Shown here: piece by piece, positions 1 to 6,066 of the stretch
How the letters are laid out: the number at the start of each line of letters is the position of its first letter
How positions within the stretch are numbered: position 1 is the stretch's first letter
Origin: JACMOY01 sp046590855
GTDB lineage: Bacteria > Actinomycetota > Actinomycetes > Actinomycetales > Angustibacteraceae
Direction of reading: 5' to 3'
Assembly (NCBI GenBank): GCA_046590855.1
Contig: JBKJTJ010000058.1
Span: 1 to 12,248 of the forward strand
DNA length: 12,248 bases
Program-made: the position numbers and the translations under genes
The notes under the pieces: model-generated
What the model was told of the DNA's origin: nothing
Databases searched by the model: none
The model's input: only the letters and a program-made list of their open reading frames with translations

Positions 1-2013
1 CTCGACCTGCTCACCGGCGAGCGGCACCACATCGGCCGGGTGGGTCTGTCGGACGAGCACCAGGAGAAGCTGCTGGTGGACTGGCGGGCGCCGGTGGCCG
101 CGCCGTTCTACCAGGCCACCCCCGCCGCGCCCGCCGGTGTGCTGCTGCGCCGGCACCTCACCACCCGTGGGCGCAGCGTCGTCGGTCTGGACGACGAGGT
201 GATGGACCTGGACGCCATCGACGACGAGCAGCGGGCGGCGCTGCACGGCGAGGGGGCGCTGATGGCCGCGGTGCGCGCGCCGCGCACCGGCCGGATGGGC
301 GACATCGTCGCCACCATCCAGGGCGAGCAGGACCGCATCGTCCGCGACGAGCTCGGCGGGGTGCTCGTCGTCCAGGGCGGGCCGGGCACGGGCAAGACGG
401 CGGTCGCGCTGCACCGGGCGGCGTACCTGCTGTTCACCCACCGGCAGAGGCTGGAGCGCAGCGGCGTCCTCGTGGTGGGCCCAGGCCCGCTGTTCCTGCG
501 CTACATCGAGCAGGTGCTGCCCTCGCTCGGTGAGTCCGGCGTGGTCATGGCCACACCGGGCACGCTGTTCCCGGGCGTCGAGGCGACCGGCGACGACGCG
601 GACGACGTCGCCGCGGTGAAGGGGGACGCGCGGATGGCCGCGGTGCTGCAGCGCGCCGTCAGCGACCGCCAGCGGCTGCCCGACGACGACGTCGAGCTCA
701 AGGTCGGCTCGCACCGGATCACCCTCACCCGCTCGGCCGTCGCGGCCGCCCGCGCCCGCGCCCGCTCGACCGGTGCGCCGCACAACGAAGCCCGGGTGGG
801 CTTCGTCAAGGACCTGCTGCGCCACCTCGCCGGACGGCTCGCCGACTCGATGGGCCAGCCGCTCAGCGAGGATCTGCGCTCCGAGCTGGACGCCGACCTG
901 CGCGACACCCGGGACGTGCGGGTCACGCTGAACCTGCTGTGGATGCCGCTGTCGCCGCAGCGGTTCCTCGCCGACCTGTTCGCCACTGCGGTGCGGCTGG
1001 AGTCGGCCGGTCAGGAGCTGACCGCGGCCGAGCGCGCGGCCCTGCGGCGCGACCGCGGCGCGGCGTGGACGCTGTCCGACGTCCCGCTGCTCGACGAGGT
1101 CGCCGAGCAGGTCGGTGACGACGGCGAGGCCGACCGGGTCACCGCCCACCACCGCCAGACCGAGCGCGCCACGGCCCTGGAGTACGCCCGCGGCGTGCTG
1201 GAGATGACCGGTGACCGCGCCCCGGGCGTGTCCGTCGACATGCTCGCCGACCAGTTCGCCTCGACCGGCGCCGCGATGTCGGTGGTCGACCGGGCCGCCG
1301 CCGACCGCACCTGGGCGTTCGGTCACCTGGTCGTCGACGAGGCGCAGGAGCTCTCGCCGATGATGTGGCGGCTGCTCGGACGGCGCTGCCCGGCCCGGTC
1401 GTGGACCGTCGTCGGCGACCTCGCCCAGCGCGGCTCGGTCGCGGGCGCGGCGTCGTGGGCCGGTGCCCTCGACCCGGTCGCGGCGGGCCGCTGGCGGGTG
1501 CGCGAGCTGAGCGTCAGCTACCGGACGCCGGCCCGCGTCATGGCCGTCGCCGACGGCATGGCCACCGCCGCCGGGCTGCCGGTCACCCCCGTGGTGTCGG
1601 TGCGCGAGGGCAACGACCCGCCCCGCTCGCACCGCCGCGCGGACGGCGACGACGACGCGGTGGTGTCGGTGGTGCGCCGGCTGCTCGCCGACGCCGACGA
1701 GGGGACGCTCGCCGTCGTCGCGCCGACCCGCGACGTCCCGCGGTTGTCCGCGGCCCTGGACGGCGCGCTGCCGGGCCAGGTGGGTGACGGCCACCGCCGC
1801 GCCCTGTCCGCGCGGGTCAGCGTGCTGGGGCCCGAGGAGGTCAAGGGGCTGGAGTTCGACGACGTCGTGGTCGTCGAACCCGCAACGATCATCGACGCCT
1901 CCAGCCGCGGGCGCAGCGACCTGTACGTCGCCCTGTCACGGCCCACCCGCCGCCTCGTCGTCGTCCACGGGCAGGACCTGCCCGCCGGCATGGGCGACCT
2001 CGTCGAGTGGTGA
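1..2013 (+). CDS. helD: HelD-family UvrD/Rep-like ATPase (RNA polymerase recycling factor), 5' end cut off by window
   Basis: The reading frame is open from base 1, so the N-terminus lies outside the window; the GTG at 40 is internal, because conserved sequence precedes and follows it. What remains is 670 residues. Visible motifs in order are a DWRAPVAAPFY block (about 79-111) typical of HelD, the Walker A GGPGTGKT (376-399), a Walker B-like DEAQ (1336-1347), a GDLAQ helicase motif III (1414-1428), SYRTPARV (from about 1516), VKGLEFDDVVVV (from about 1840), and LYVALSRPTRR near the end. Known family role: HelD binds RNA polymerase, pushes arms into its channels and uses ATP to release stalled or nucleic-acid-bound enzyme; actinobacterial class II members (HelR) can also protect against rifampicin. 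Missing is probably much of the N-terminal coiled-coil arm, since actinobacterial homologues are roughly 700-770 residues. The methyltransferase gene follows after 30 bases on the same strand. A generic UvrD/PcrA DNA helicase is less likely because of the DWRAP block. Confidence 0.9.
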   Translation, partial: LDLLTGERHHIGRVGLSDEHQEKLLVDWRAPVAAPFYQATPAAPAGVLLRRHLTTRGRSVVGLDDEVMDLDAIDDEQRAALHGEGALMAAVRAPRTGRMGDIVATIQGEQDRIVRDELGGVLVVQGGPGTGKTAVALHRAAYLLFTHRQRLERSGVLVVGPGPLFLRYIEQVLPSLGESGVVMATPGTLFPGVEATGDDADDVAAVKGDARMAAVLQRAVSDRQRLPDDDVELKVGSHRITLTRSAVAAARARARSTGAPHNEARVGFVKDLLRHLAGRLADSMGQPLSEDLRSELDADLRDTRDVRVTLNLLWMPLSPQRFLADLFATAVRLESAGQELTAAERAALRRDRGAAWTLSDVPLLDEVAEQVGDDGEADRVTAHHRQTERATALEYARGVLEMTGDRAPGVSVDMLADQFASTGAAMSVVDRAAADRTWAFGHLVVDEAQELSPMMWRLLGRRCPARSWTVVGDLAQRGSVAGAASWAGALDPVAAGRWRVRELSVSYRTPARVMAVADGMATAAGLPVTPVVSVREGNDPPRSHRRADGDDDAVVSVVRRLLADADEGTLAVVAPTRDVPRLSAALDGALPGQVGDGHRRALSARVSVLGPEEVKGLEFDDVVVVEPATIIDASSRGRSDLYVALSRPTRRLVVVHGQDLPAGMGDLVEW

Positions 2014-2043
2014 GCCCGGTGCCGGTGAGGGCCGTGGCGCGCC

Positions 2044-2868
2044 GTGCTCGCTGACGTCGTCCGGCTTCTGCGCTGCCCGACCTGCGGCGGCGCGCTGCAC
2101 CTCAGCCCAGGGTCGATGCGCTGCAACGAGAACCACACCTTCGACGTCGCCGGCCAGGGGTACGTCAACCTCCTGGGCGGGGCCGCGCACGGCAGTGCCG
2201 ACACCGCGGCGATGGTGCGGGCGCGCGAGGAGTTCCTGGCTGCCGGTCACTACGCGCCGCTGGCTTCGCTGGTCGCCGAGTCGGCCGGCCAGGGCGAAGG
2301 GCCGGTCGTCGAGATCGGTGCGGGCACGGCGTACTACCTCGCGGCGACCCTCGACGCCCGGCCGCGGTCGGTGGGCCTGGCGCTCGACATCTCGGTGCCT
2401 GCGGCGCGTCGGGCGGCCCGCGCCCACACCCGGGTGGGAGCGGTCGTGGCCGATGCGTGGTCGACGCTGCCGGTGGTCGACGGGTGCGCCGACGTGGCGC
2501 TGGTGGTGTTCGCGCCGCGCGGCGCGGCCGAGATCGCCCGGGTGCTGCGCCCCGGGGGACGGCTCGTCGTCCTCACGCCCGCGCCGCGGCACCTCACCGA
2601 GCTGGTCGACGTGCTGGGCCTGCTCGGGGTCGACGACCGCAAGAGCGAGCGGCTGCACGCGGCGCTCGACCCGTCGTTCGACGTCGTCGACGAGGTGGCG
2701 CTCGCCCGGACGATGGTCCTGACCCGTACGGACGTCGCGCACCTGGCCGCCATGGGCCCGAGCGCCTTCCACACCACCGCCGACGACCTGCGACGGCGAG
2801 CGGCGGGCCTGCCCGAGGTGGTCGAGGTGACCGCCGCCGTGACCGTGACGACGTTCCACCGCCGGTAA
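2044..2868 (+). CDS. rlmA: RlmA-type 23S rRNA (guanine-N1)-methyltransferase
   Basis: This 274-residue protein is predicted to transfer a methyl group from S-adenosylmethionine to N1 of a guanine in hairpin 35 of 23S rRNA, in the cytoplasm. The N-terminus has the family zinc finger: Cys11, Cys14, Cys27 and His31 in CPTCGG and CNENHTFD, followed by the signature GQGYVNLL and a block MVRAREEFLAAGHYAPL. The Rossmann SAM motif is VVEIGAGTAYYLA (about residues 88-100), and a post-motif IARVLRPGGRLVVLTP sits near 165-180. Gram-positive members (RlmA(II), TlrB) modify G748 and contribute to tylosin resistance, while enterobacterial RlmA(I) modifies G745; from lineage the II type is likelier, which is inference. 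GTG 2044 is the only usable start, since an in-frame TGA lies at 2026-2028. There is no good Shine-Dalgarno, only GGTGAGG too far upstream, so translation may be coupled to the helD-like gene. The stop TAA overlaps a putative -10 for prfC. Confidence 0.87.
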   Translation: MLADVVRLLRCPTCGGALHLSPGSMRCNENHTFDVAGQGYVNLLGGAAHGSADTAAMVRAREEFLAAGHYAPLASLVAESAGQGEGPVVEIGAGTAYYLAATLDARPRSVGLALDISVPAARRAARAHTRVGAVVADAWSTLPVVDGCADVALVVFAPRGAAEIARVLRPGGRLVVLTPAPRHLTELVDVLGLLGVDDRKSERLHAALDPSFDVVDEVALARTMVLTRTDVAHLAAMGPSAFHTTADDLRRRAAGLPEVVEVTAAVTVTTFHRR

Positions 2869-2880
2869 CCTGGGCGGGTG
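2866..2880 (+). promoter_or_regulatory. Putative leaderless promoter -10 for prfC
   Basis: TAACCT (2866-2871) fits the actinobacterial -10 TANNNT. Exactly six bases (GGGCGG) separate it from the GTG start at 2878, so transcription would begin at or next to the start codon. No Shine-Dalgarno precedes prfC, as expected for a leaderless mRNA. The first three bases of the hexamer are the TAA stop of the upstream methyltransferase gene. A -35 is not clear; GTGACG at 2845-2850 is only a weak match with short spacing. Confidence 0.55.
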
Positions 2881-4506
2881 ACCACCTCCCCGGCGACGAC
2901 CACGGCGTCTGCGGCGACCGCAGTGGCGACCGGTGAGATCACCCGCGAGGCCGCCCGCCGGCGCACCTTCGCGGTGATCAGCCACCCCGACGCCGGCAAG
3001 TCGACGCTGACCGAGGCGCTGGCCCTGCACGCCCACGTCATCGGCCAGGCAGGCGCCGTGCACGGCAAGGCCGGCCGGCGCGGCACGGTGTCGGACTGGC
3101 AGGACATGGAGCAGGACCGCGGCATCTCGATCACCTCGGCGGCGCTGCAGTTCACCTACCGCGACCACGTCGTCAACCTGCTCGACACACCGGGTCACGC
3201 CGACTTCAGCGAGGACACCTACCGGGTGCTGTCAGCCGTCGACGCCGCGGTGATGCTGCTCGACGCGGCGAAGGGCCTCGAGCCGCAGACGCTCAAGCTG
3301 TTCCAGGTCTGCCGGCACCGCGGCATCCCGGTGATCACCGTCGTGAACAAGTGGGACCGGCCGGGCCGCGACGCCCTCGACCTGATGGACGAGATCTCGA
3401 CCCGGATCGGCCTCAAACCCACGCCGCTGACCTGGCCGGTGGGCGAGGCCGGCGACTTTCGCGGCGTGCTCGACCGACGTACCGGCGACATGGTGGCCTT
3501 CACCCGCACCGTCGGTGGCGCGGGCATCGCCGGCGAGGAGCACCTGGACGCCGACGCCGCCCTCGAGCGCGAGGGCGACGCGTTCGCCGAGGCCGTCGAC
3601 ACCGGCGAGCTGCTCTCGTCCGACGGGTCCGACCACGACCAGGCGGCGTTCCTCGCCGGCCGGACGACGCCGGTGCTGTTCGCGTCGGCCTTCCTCAACT
3701 TCGGCGTCGGCCAGCTGCTCGACGTCCTGCTCGAGCTTGCGCCCCCGCCCGAGGACCGCCCGGACGAGGCCGGCGTGCCACGGCCGATCCAGGCCCCGTT
3801 CAGCGCGCTGGTCTTCAAGGTGCAGGCCGGCATGGACCGCGCGCACCGCGACCGGCTGGCCTTCGCCCGGGTCTGCTCGGGGGTCTTCGAGCGCGGCATG
3901 GTCGTCACGCACGCCGCCACCGGGCGCCCGTTCACCACCAAGTACGCGCACTCGGTCTTCGGCCGTGAGCGCACGACCCTCGACCAGGCGTTCCCCGGTG
4001 ACGTGATCGGGCTGGTCAACGCCGGGTCGCTGCGCGCCGGCGACACCCTGTACAGCGAGGACGCGGTGGCGTTCCCGCCGATCCCGAGCTTCGCCCCCGA
4101 GCACTTCGCCTCAGTGCGCGCCCAGGACGTCAGCCGCTACAAGCAGTTCGCCCGCGGCATCAGCCAGCTCGAGCAGGAGGGCGTCGTCCAGGTGCTGCGC
4201 TCGGACCTGCGCAGCTCGCAGGCCCCGGTGCTCGCGGCGGTCGGGCCGATGCAGTTCGAGGTGGTCGAGCACCGGATGGGCGGCGAGTTCAGCTCGCCGG
4301 TGCGCCTGGACCGGCTGGACTACTCGGTGGCCCGGCGGGTGCAGCCGCAGGACGTCGTGGCGCTGAACGGTGAGCGCGGCGTCGAGGTGCTGACCCGCGG
4401 CGACGGGGCCCTGCTCGCGCTGTTCACCGACATCTGGCGGGTGCGCTCCGTCGAGCGCCAGCTGCCCGACGTCGTCCTCGAACCCCTCGTCGCCGCCGCC
4501 GACTGA
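2878..4506 (+). CDS. prfC: Peptide chain release factor 3 (RF3 GTPase)
   Basis: The 542-residue translational GTPase removes class I release factors RF1 and RF2 from the ribosome after peptide release and may help in post-peptidyl quality control. The RF3 signature is clear: G1 motif SHPDAGKST (residues 35-43), SDWQDMEQDRGISITS as G2/switch I, DTPGHADFSEDTYR as G3 (from Asp103), NKWD as G4 (157-160) and TWPVGEAGDFRGV, a block typical of RF3 and absent from EF-G. A beta-barrel domain II and RF3-type C-terminal domain follow (GPMQFEVVEHRMGGEF). Length is near the usual 525-540 residues. G4 reads NKWD where NKLD is common, with the base-recognising Asn, Lys and Asp kept. GTG 2878 adds about 18 residues rich in Thr and Ala before the conserved GEITREAARRRTFAVISH, and it fits the leaderless -10. 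EF-G and tetracycline-resistance GTPases are excluded by the SDW..E..RGISI pattern. Confidence 0.95.
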   Translation: MTTSPATTTASAATAVATGEITREAARRRTFAVISHPDAGKSTLTEALALHAHVIGQAGAVHGKAGRRGTVSDWQDMEQDRGISITSAALQFTYRDHVVNLLDTPGHADFSEDTYRVLSAVDAAVMLLDAAKGLEPQTLKLFQVCRHRGIPVITVVNKWDRPGRDALDLMDEISTRIGLKPTPLTWPVGEAGDFRGVLDRRTGDMVAFTRTVGGAGIAGEEHLDADAALEREGDAFAEAVDTGELLSSDGSDHDQAAFLAGRTTPVLFASAFLNFGVGQLLDVLLELAPPPEDRPDEAGVPRPIQAPFSALVFKVQAGMDRAHRDRLAFARVCSGVFERGMVVTHAATGRPFTTKYAHSVFGRERTTLDQAFPGDVIGLVNAGSLRAGDTLYSEDAVAFPPIPSFAPEHFASVRAQDVSRYKQFARGISQLEQEGVVQVLRSDLRSSQAPVLAAVGPMQFEVVEHRMGGEFSSPVRLDRLDYSVARRVQPQDVVALNGERGVEVLTRGDGALLALFTDIWRVRSVERQLPDVVLEPLVAAAD

Positions 4507-4526
4507 CCCCCCGGGCTCCCTTCACG

Positions 4527-4587
4527 GCACCTTCGCCACAAGGTGGCGGTGGGAGACCCTGTGGGAGGCACCTTGTGGCGAAGGTGC
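4527..4587. repeat. Nested inverted repeat: two 19-bp arms, each an 18-bp dyad
   Basis: The left arm GCACCTTCGCCACAAGGTG (4527-4545) is the exact reverse complement of the right arm (4569-4587), with a 23-base spacer. Each arm is also its own dyad, CACCTT-N6-AAGGTG (4528-4545 and 4569-4586), with centres 41 bp apart. The RNA could form one long 19-bp stem or two short hairpins. It lies 20 bases after the prfC stop, so it could end prfC transcription, although no T-tract follows. It could also be an interspersed extragenic palindrome or a pair of operator sites for the next operon, whose start is 68 bases further on. Confidence 0.8.
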
Positions 4588-4629
4588 GCAGAGGGGGGAC
4601 AGGGGAGCGGGGCACCCGAGTCCCCGGGC

Positions 4630-4642
4630 CGTCGGGCCGACG
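4630..4642. promoter_or_regulatory. Small dyad abutting the moxR-like promoter -10
   Basis: CGTCGG-G-CCGACG is a dyad with 6-bp arms and a single central base. It ends directly at the putative -10 TACGGT (4643-4648), in the space where RNA polymerase would sit between -35 and -10. A repressor site is a reasonable guess, but 6-bp GC arms arise easily by chance in this base composition. Confidence 0.3.
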
Positions 4643-4657
4643 TACGGTTGGCGGGTG
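4643..4657 (+). promoter_or_regulatory. Putative leaderless promoter -10 for the MoxR-VWA operon
   Basis: TACGGT (4643-4648) fits TANNNT and is followed by six bases (TGGCGG) and then the GTG start at 4655. The geometry is the same as at prfC, and the 12 bases GGCGGGTGACCA are shared by the two start regions. No Shine-Dalgarno is present. No convincing -35 is visible. Confidence 0.55.
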
Positions 4658-6064
4658 ACCATCGCACCCCCTGAGCCCGACGCCCTGCCCCGCACCCTCG
4701 GCGAGCTGCGCGCCAGCGGCCACGAGCAGCGCACCGTCAAGGCCGAGCTGCGCCACAACCTGCTGCAGCGCATGCGCGCCGGCCTGCCGCGCTTCGAGGG
4801 CATCGTCGGGTTCGACGACACCGTCCTGCCCGAGGTCGAGCGGGCGCTGCTCGCCGGCCACGACATGGTGCTGCTGGGCGAGCGTGGCCAGGGCAAGACC
4901 CGGCTGATCCGCAGCCTGGTGAGCCTGCTGGACGAGTGGACGCCGGTCATCGCGGGCTCCGAGCTCAACGAGCACCCCTACGAGCCGCTGACCCCCGCGT
5001 CGCGCCGCCGGGCGGACGAGCTCGGCGACGACCTGCCGGTCGGCTGGCTGCACCGCTCACTGCGGTACGGCGAGAAGCTGGCCACCCCCGACACCAGCGT
5101 CGGCGACCTGGTCGGCGACGTCGACCCGGTGCGGGTCGCCCAGGGCCGCACCCTGGGCGACCCAGAGACCATCCACTTCGGGCTGGTGCCGCGCACCAAC
5201 CGCGGCGTCTTCGCCGTCAACGAGCTGCCCGACCTGGCCGAGCGGATCCAGGTGGCGCTGCTGAACGTGCTGGAGGAGCGCGACATCCAGGTGCGCGGGT
5301 ACCAGCTGCGGCTGCCGCTGGACCTGCTGCTGGTGGCCAGCGCCAACCCGGAGGACTACACGAACCGCGGTCGGATCATCACCCCGCTCAAGGACCGGTT
5401 CGGCGCCGAGATCCGCACGCACTACCCGCTGGACCTGGACGTCGAGCTCGACCTCGTGCGCCAGGAGGCCGACCTGTGCGCGACGGTCCCGACGCACGTG
5501 CTCGAGGTCGTCGCCCGCTTCACCCGCGCCGTCCGCGAGTCCCCGGCCGTGGACGCCCGCTCGGGTGTGTCGGCCCGCTTCGCCGTCGCCGCTGCCGAGA
5601 CGGTCGCCGCGTCGGCCCTGCGCCGGGCCGCGCTGCTCGACGAGCCCGAGCCGGTCGCGCGCGTCGGGGACGCCGAGTCCGTCGTCGGCACCCTGCGCGG
5701 CAAGGTCGAGTTCGAGAGCGGGCAGGAGGGCCGCGAGATCGAGGTGCTCGCGCACCTGCTGCGCACCGCGGTCGCCGAGACGTTCCGGGCCCACCTGGCC
5801 GGCCTGGATCTCTCCGGGTTCGTCGCGCTGGTCGCCGATGGCGAGAGCATCGAGACCGGTGAGCTCGTCAGCGCGGCCGAGGTGCTGCAGCAGGTCGGCG
5901 GGGTGGCCGGCCTGGCCAAGGTGCTCGACCGCCTCGGCATGGGCGACGCACCGACACCCGGCGAAGCGGCCGCCGGCATCGAGCTCGTGCTCGAGGGACT
6001 GCACCTGACCCGGCGCCTGGCGAAGGACACGACGGACGACGGCCGCACCGTCTACGGCGGCTAG
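4655..6064 (+). CDS. MoxR-like AAA+ ATPase (Mg-chelatase ChlI-related)
   Basis: This 469-residue protein is a predicted cytoplasmic AAA+ ATPase of the MoxR/ChlI clade. Members assemble into hexamers and, with a VWA partner, remodel or activate client complexes by inserting metals or changing conformation. Walker A is GERGQGKT (residues 75-82). The Walker B strand reads GVFAVNELPDL, with Asn189 at the usual Asp position and the catalytic Glu190 kept. Sensor 1 is ASANPEDYTNRGR (Asn231), and Arg248 in TPLKDRF is a likely arginine finger. A helical C-terminal lid region follows from about residue 260. Such proteins are often labelled magnesium chelatase or sigma-54-interacting regulator; the GAFTGA loop needed for sigma-54 contact is not seen, so that label is rejected. 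The VWA gene follows after two bases, so the pair should be co-transcribed and translationally coupled. The GTG start is supported by the -10 six bases upstream. Confidence 0.87.
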   Translation: MTIAPPEPDALPRTLGELRASGHEQRTVKAELRHNLLQRMRAGLPRFEGIVGFDDTVLPEVERALLAGHDMVLLGERGQGKTRLIRSLVSLLDEWTPVIAGSELNEHPYEPLTPASRRRADELGDDLPVGWLHRSLRYGEKLATPDTSVGDLVGDVDPVRVAQGRTLGDPETIHFGLVPRTNRGVFAVNELPDLAERIQVALLNVLEERDIQVRGYQLRLPLDLLLVASANPEDYTNRGRIITPLKDRFGAEIRTHYPLDLDVELDLVRQEADLCATVPTHVLEVVARFTRAVRESPAVDARSGVSARFAVAAAETVAASALRRAALLDEPEPVARVGDAESVVGTLRGKVEFESGQEGREIEVLAHLLRTAVAETFRAHLAGLDLSGFVALVADGESIETGELVSAAEVLQQVGGVAGLAKVLDRLGMGDAPTPGEAAAGIELVLEGLHLTRRLAKDTTDDGRTVYGG

Positions 6065-6066
6065 CG

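Noticed and set aside
1936..3198. A 420-codon minus-strand frame across rlmA and the start of prfC
   Set aside because: It opposes two well-supported genes and its product is a His/Arg/Gly-rich shadow translation without motifs.
4655..6064. Annotation as a sigma-54-interacting regulator or true magnesium chelatase subunit
   Set aside because: No GAFTGA loop and no DNA-binding domain are seen, and no bacteriochlorophyll or cobalamin genes are nearby; the VWA partner fits a MoxR-type pair.
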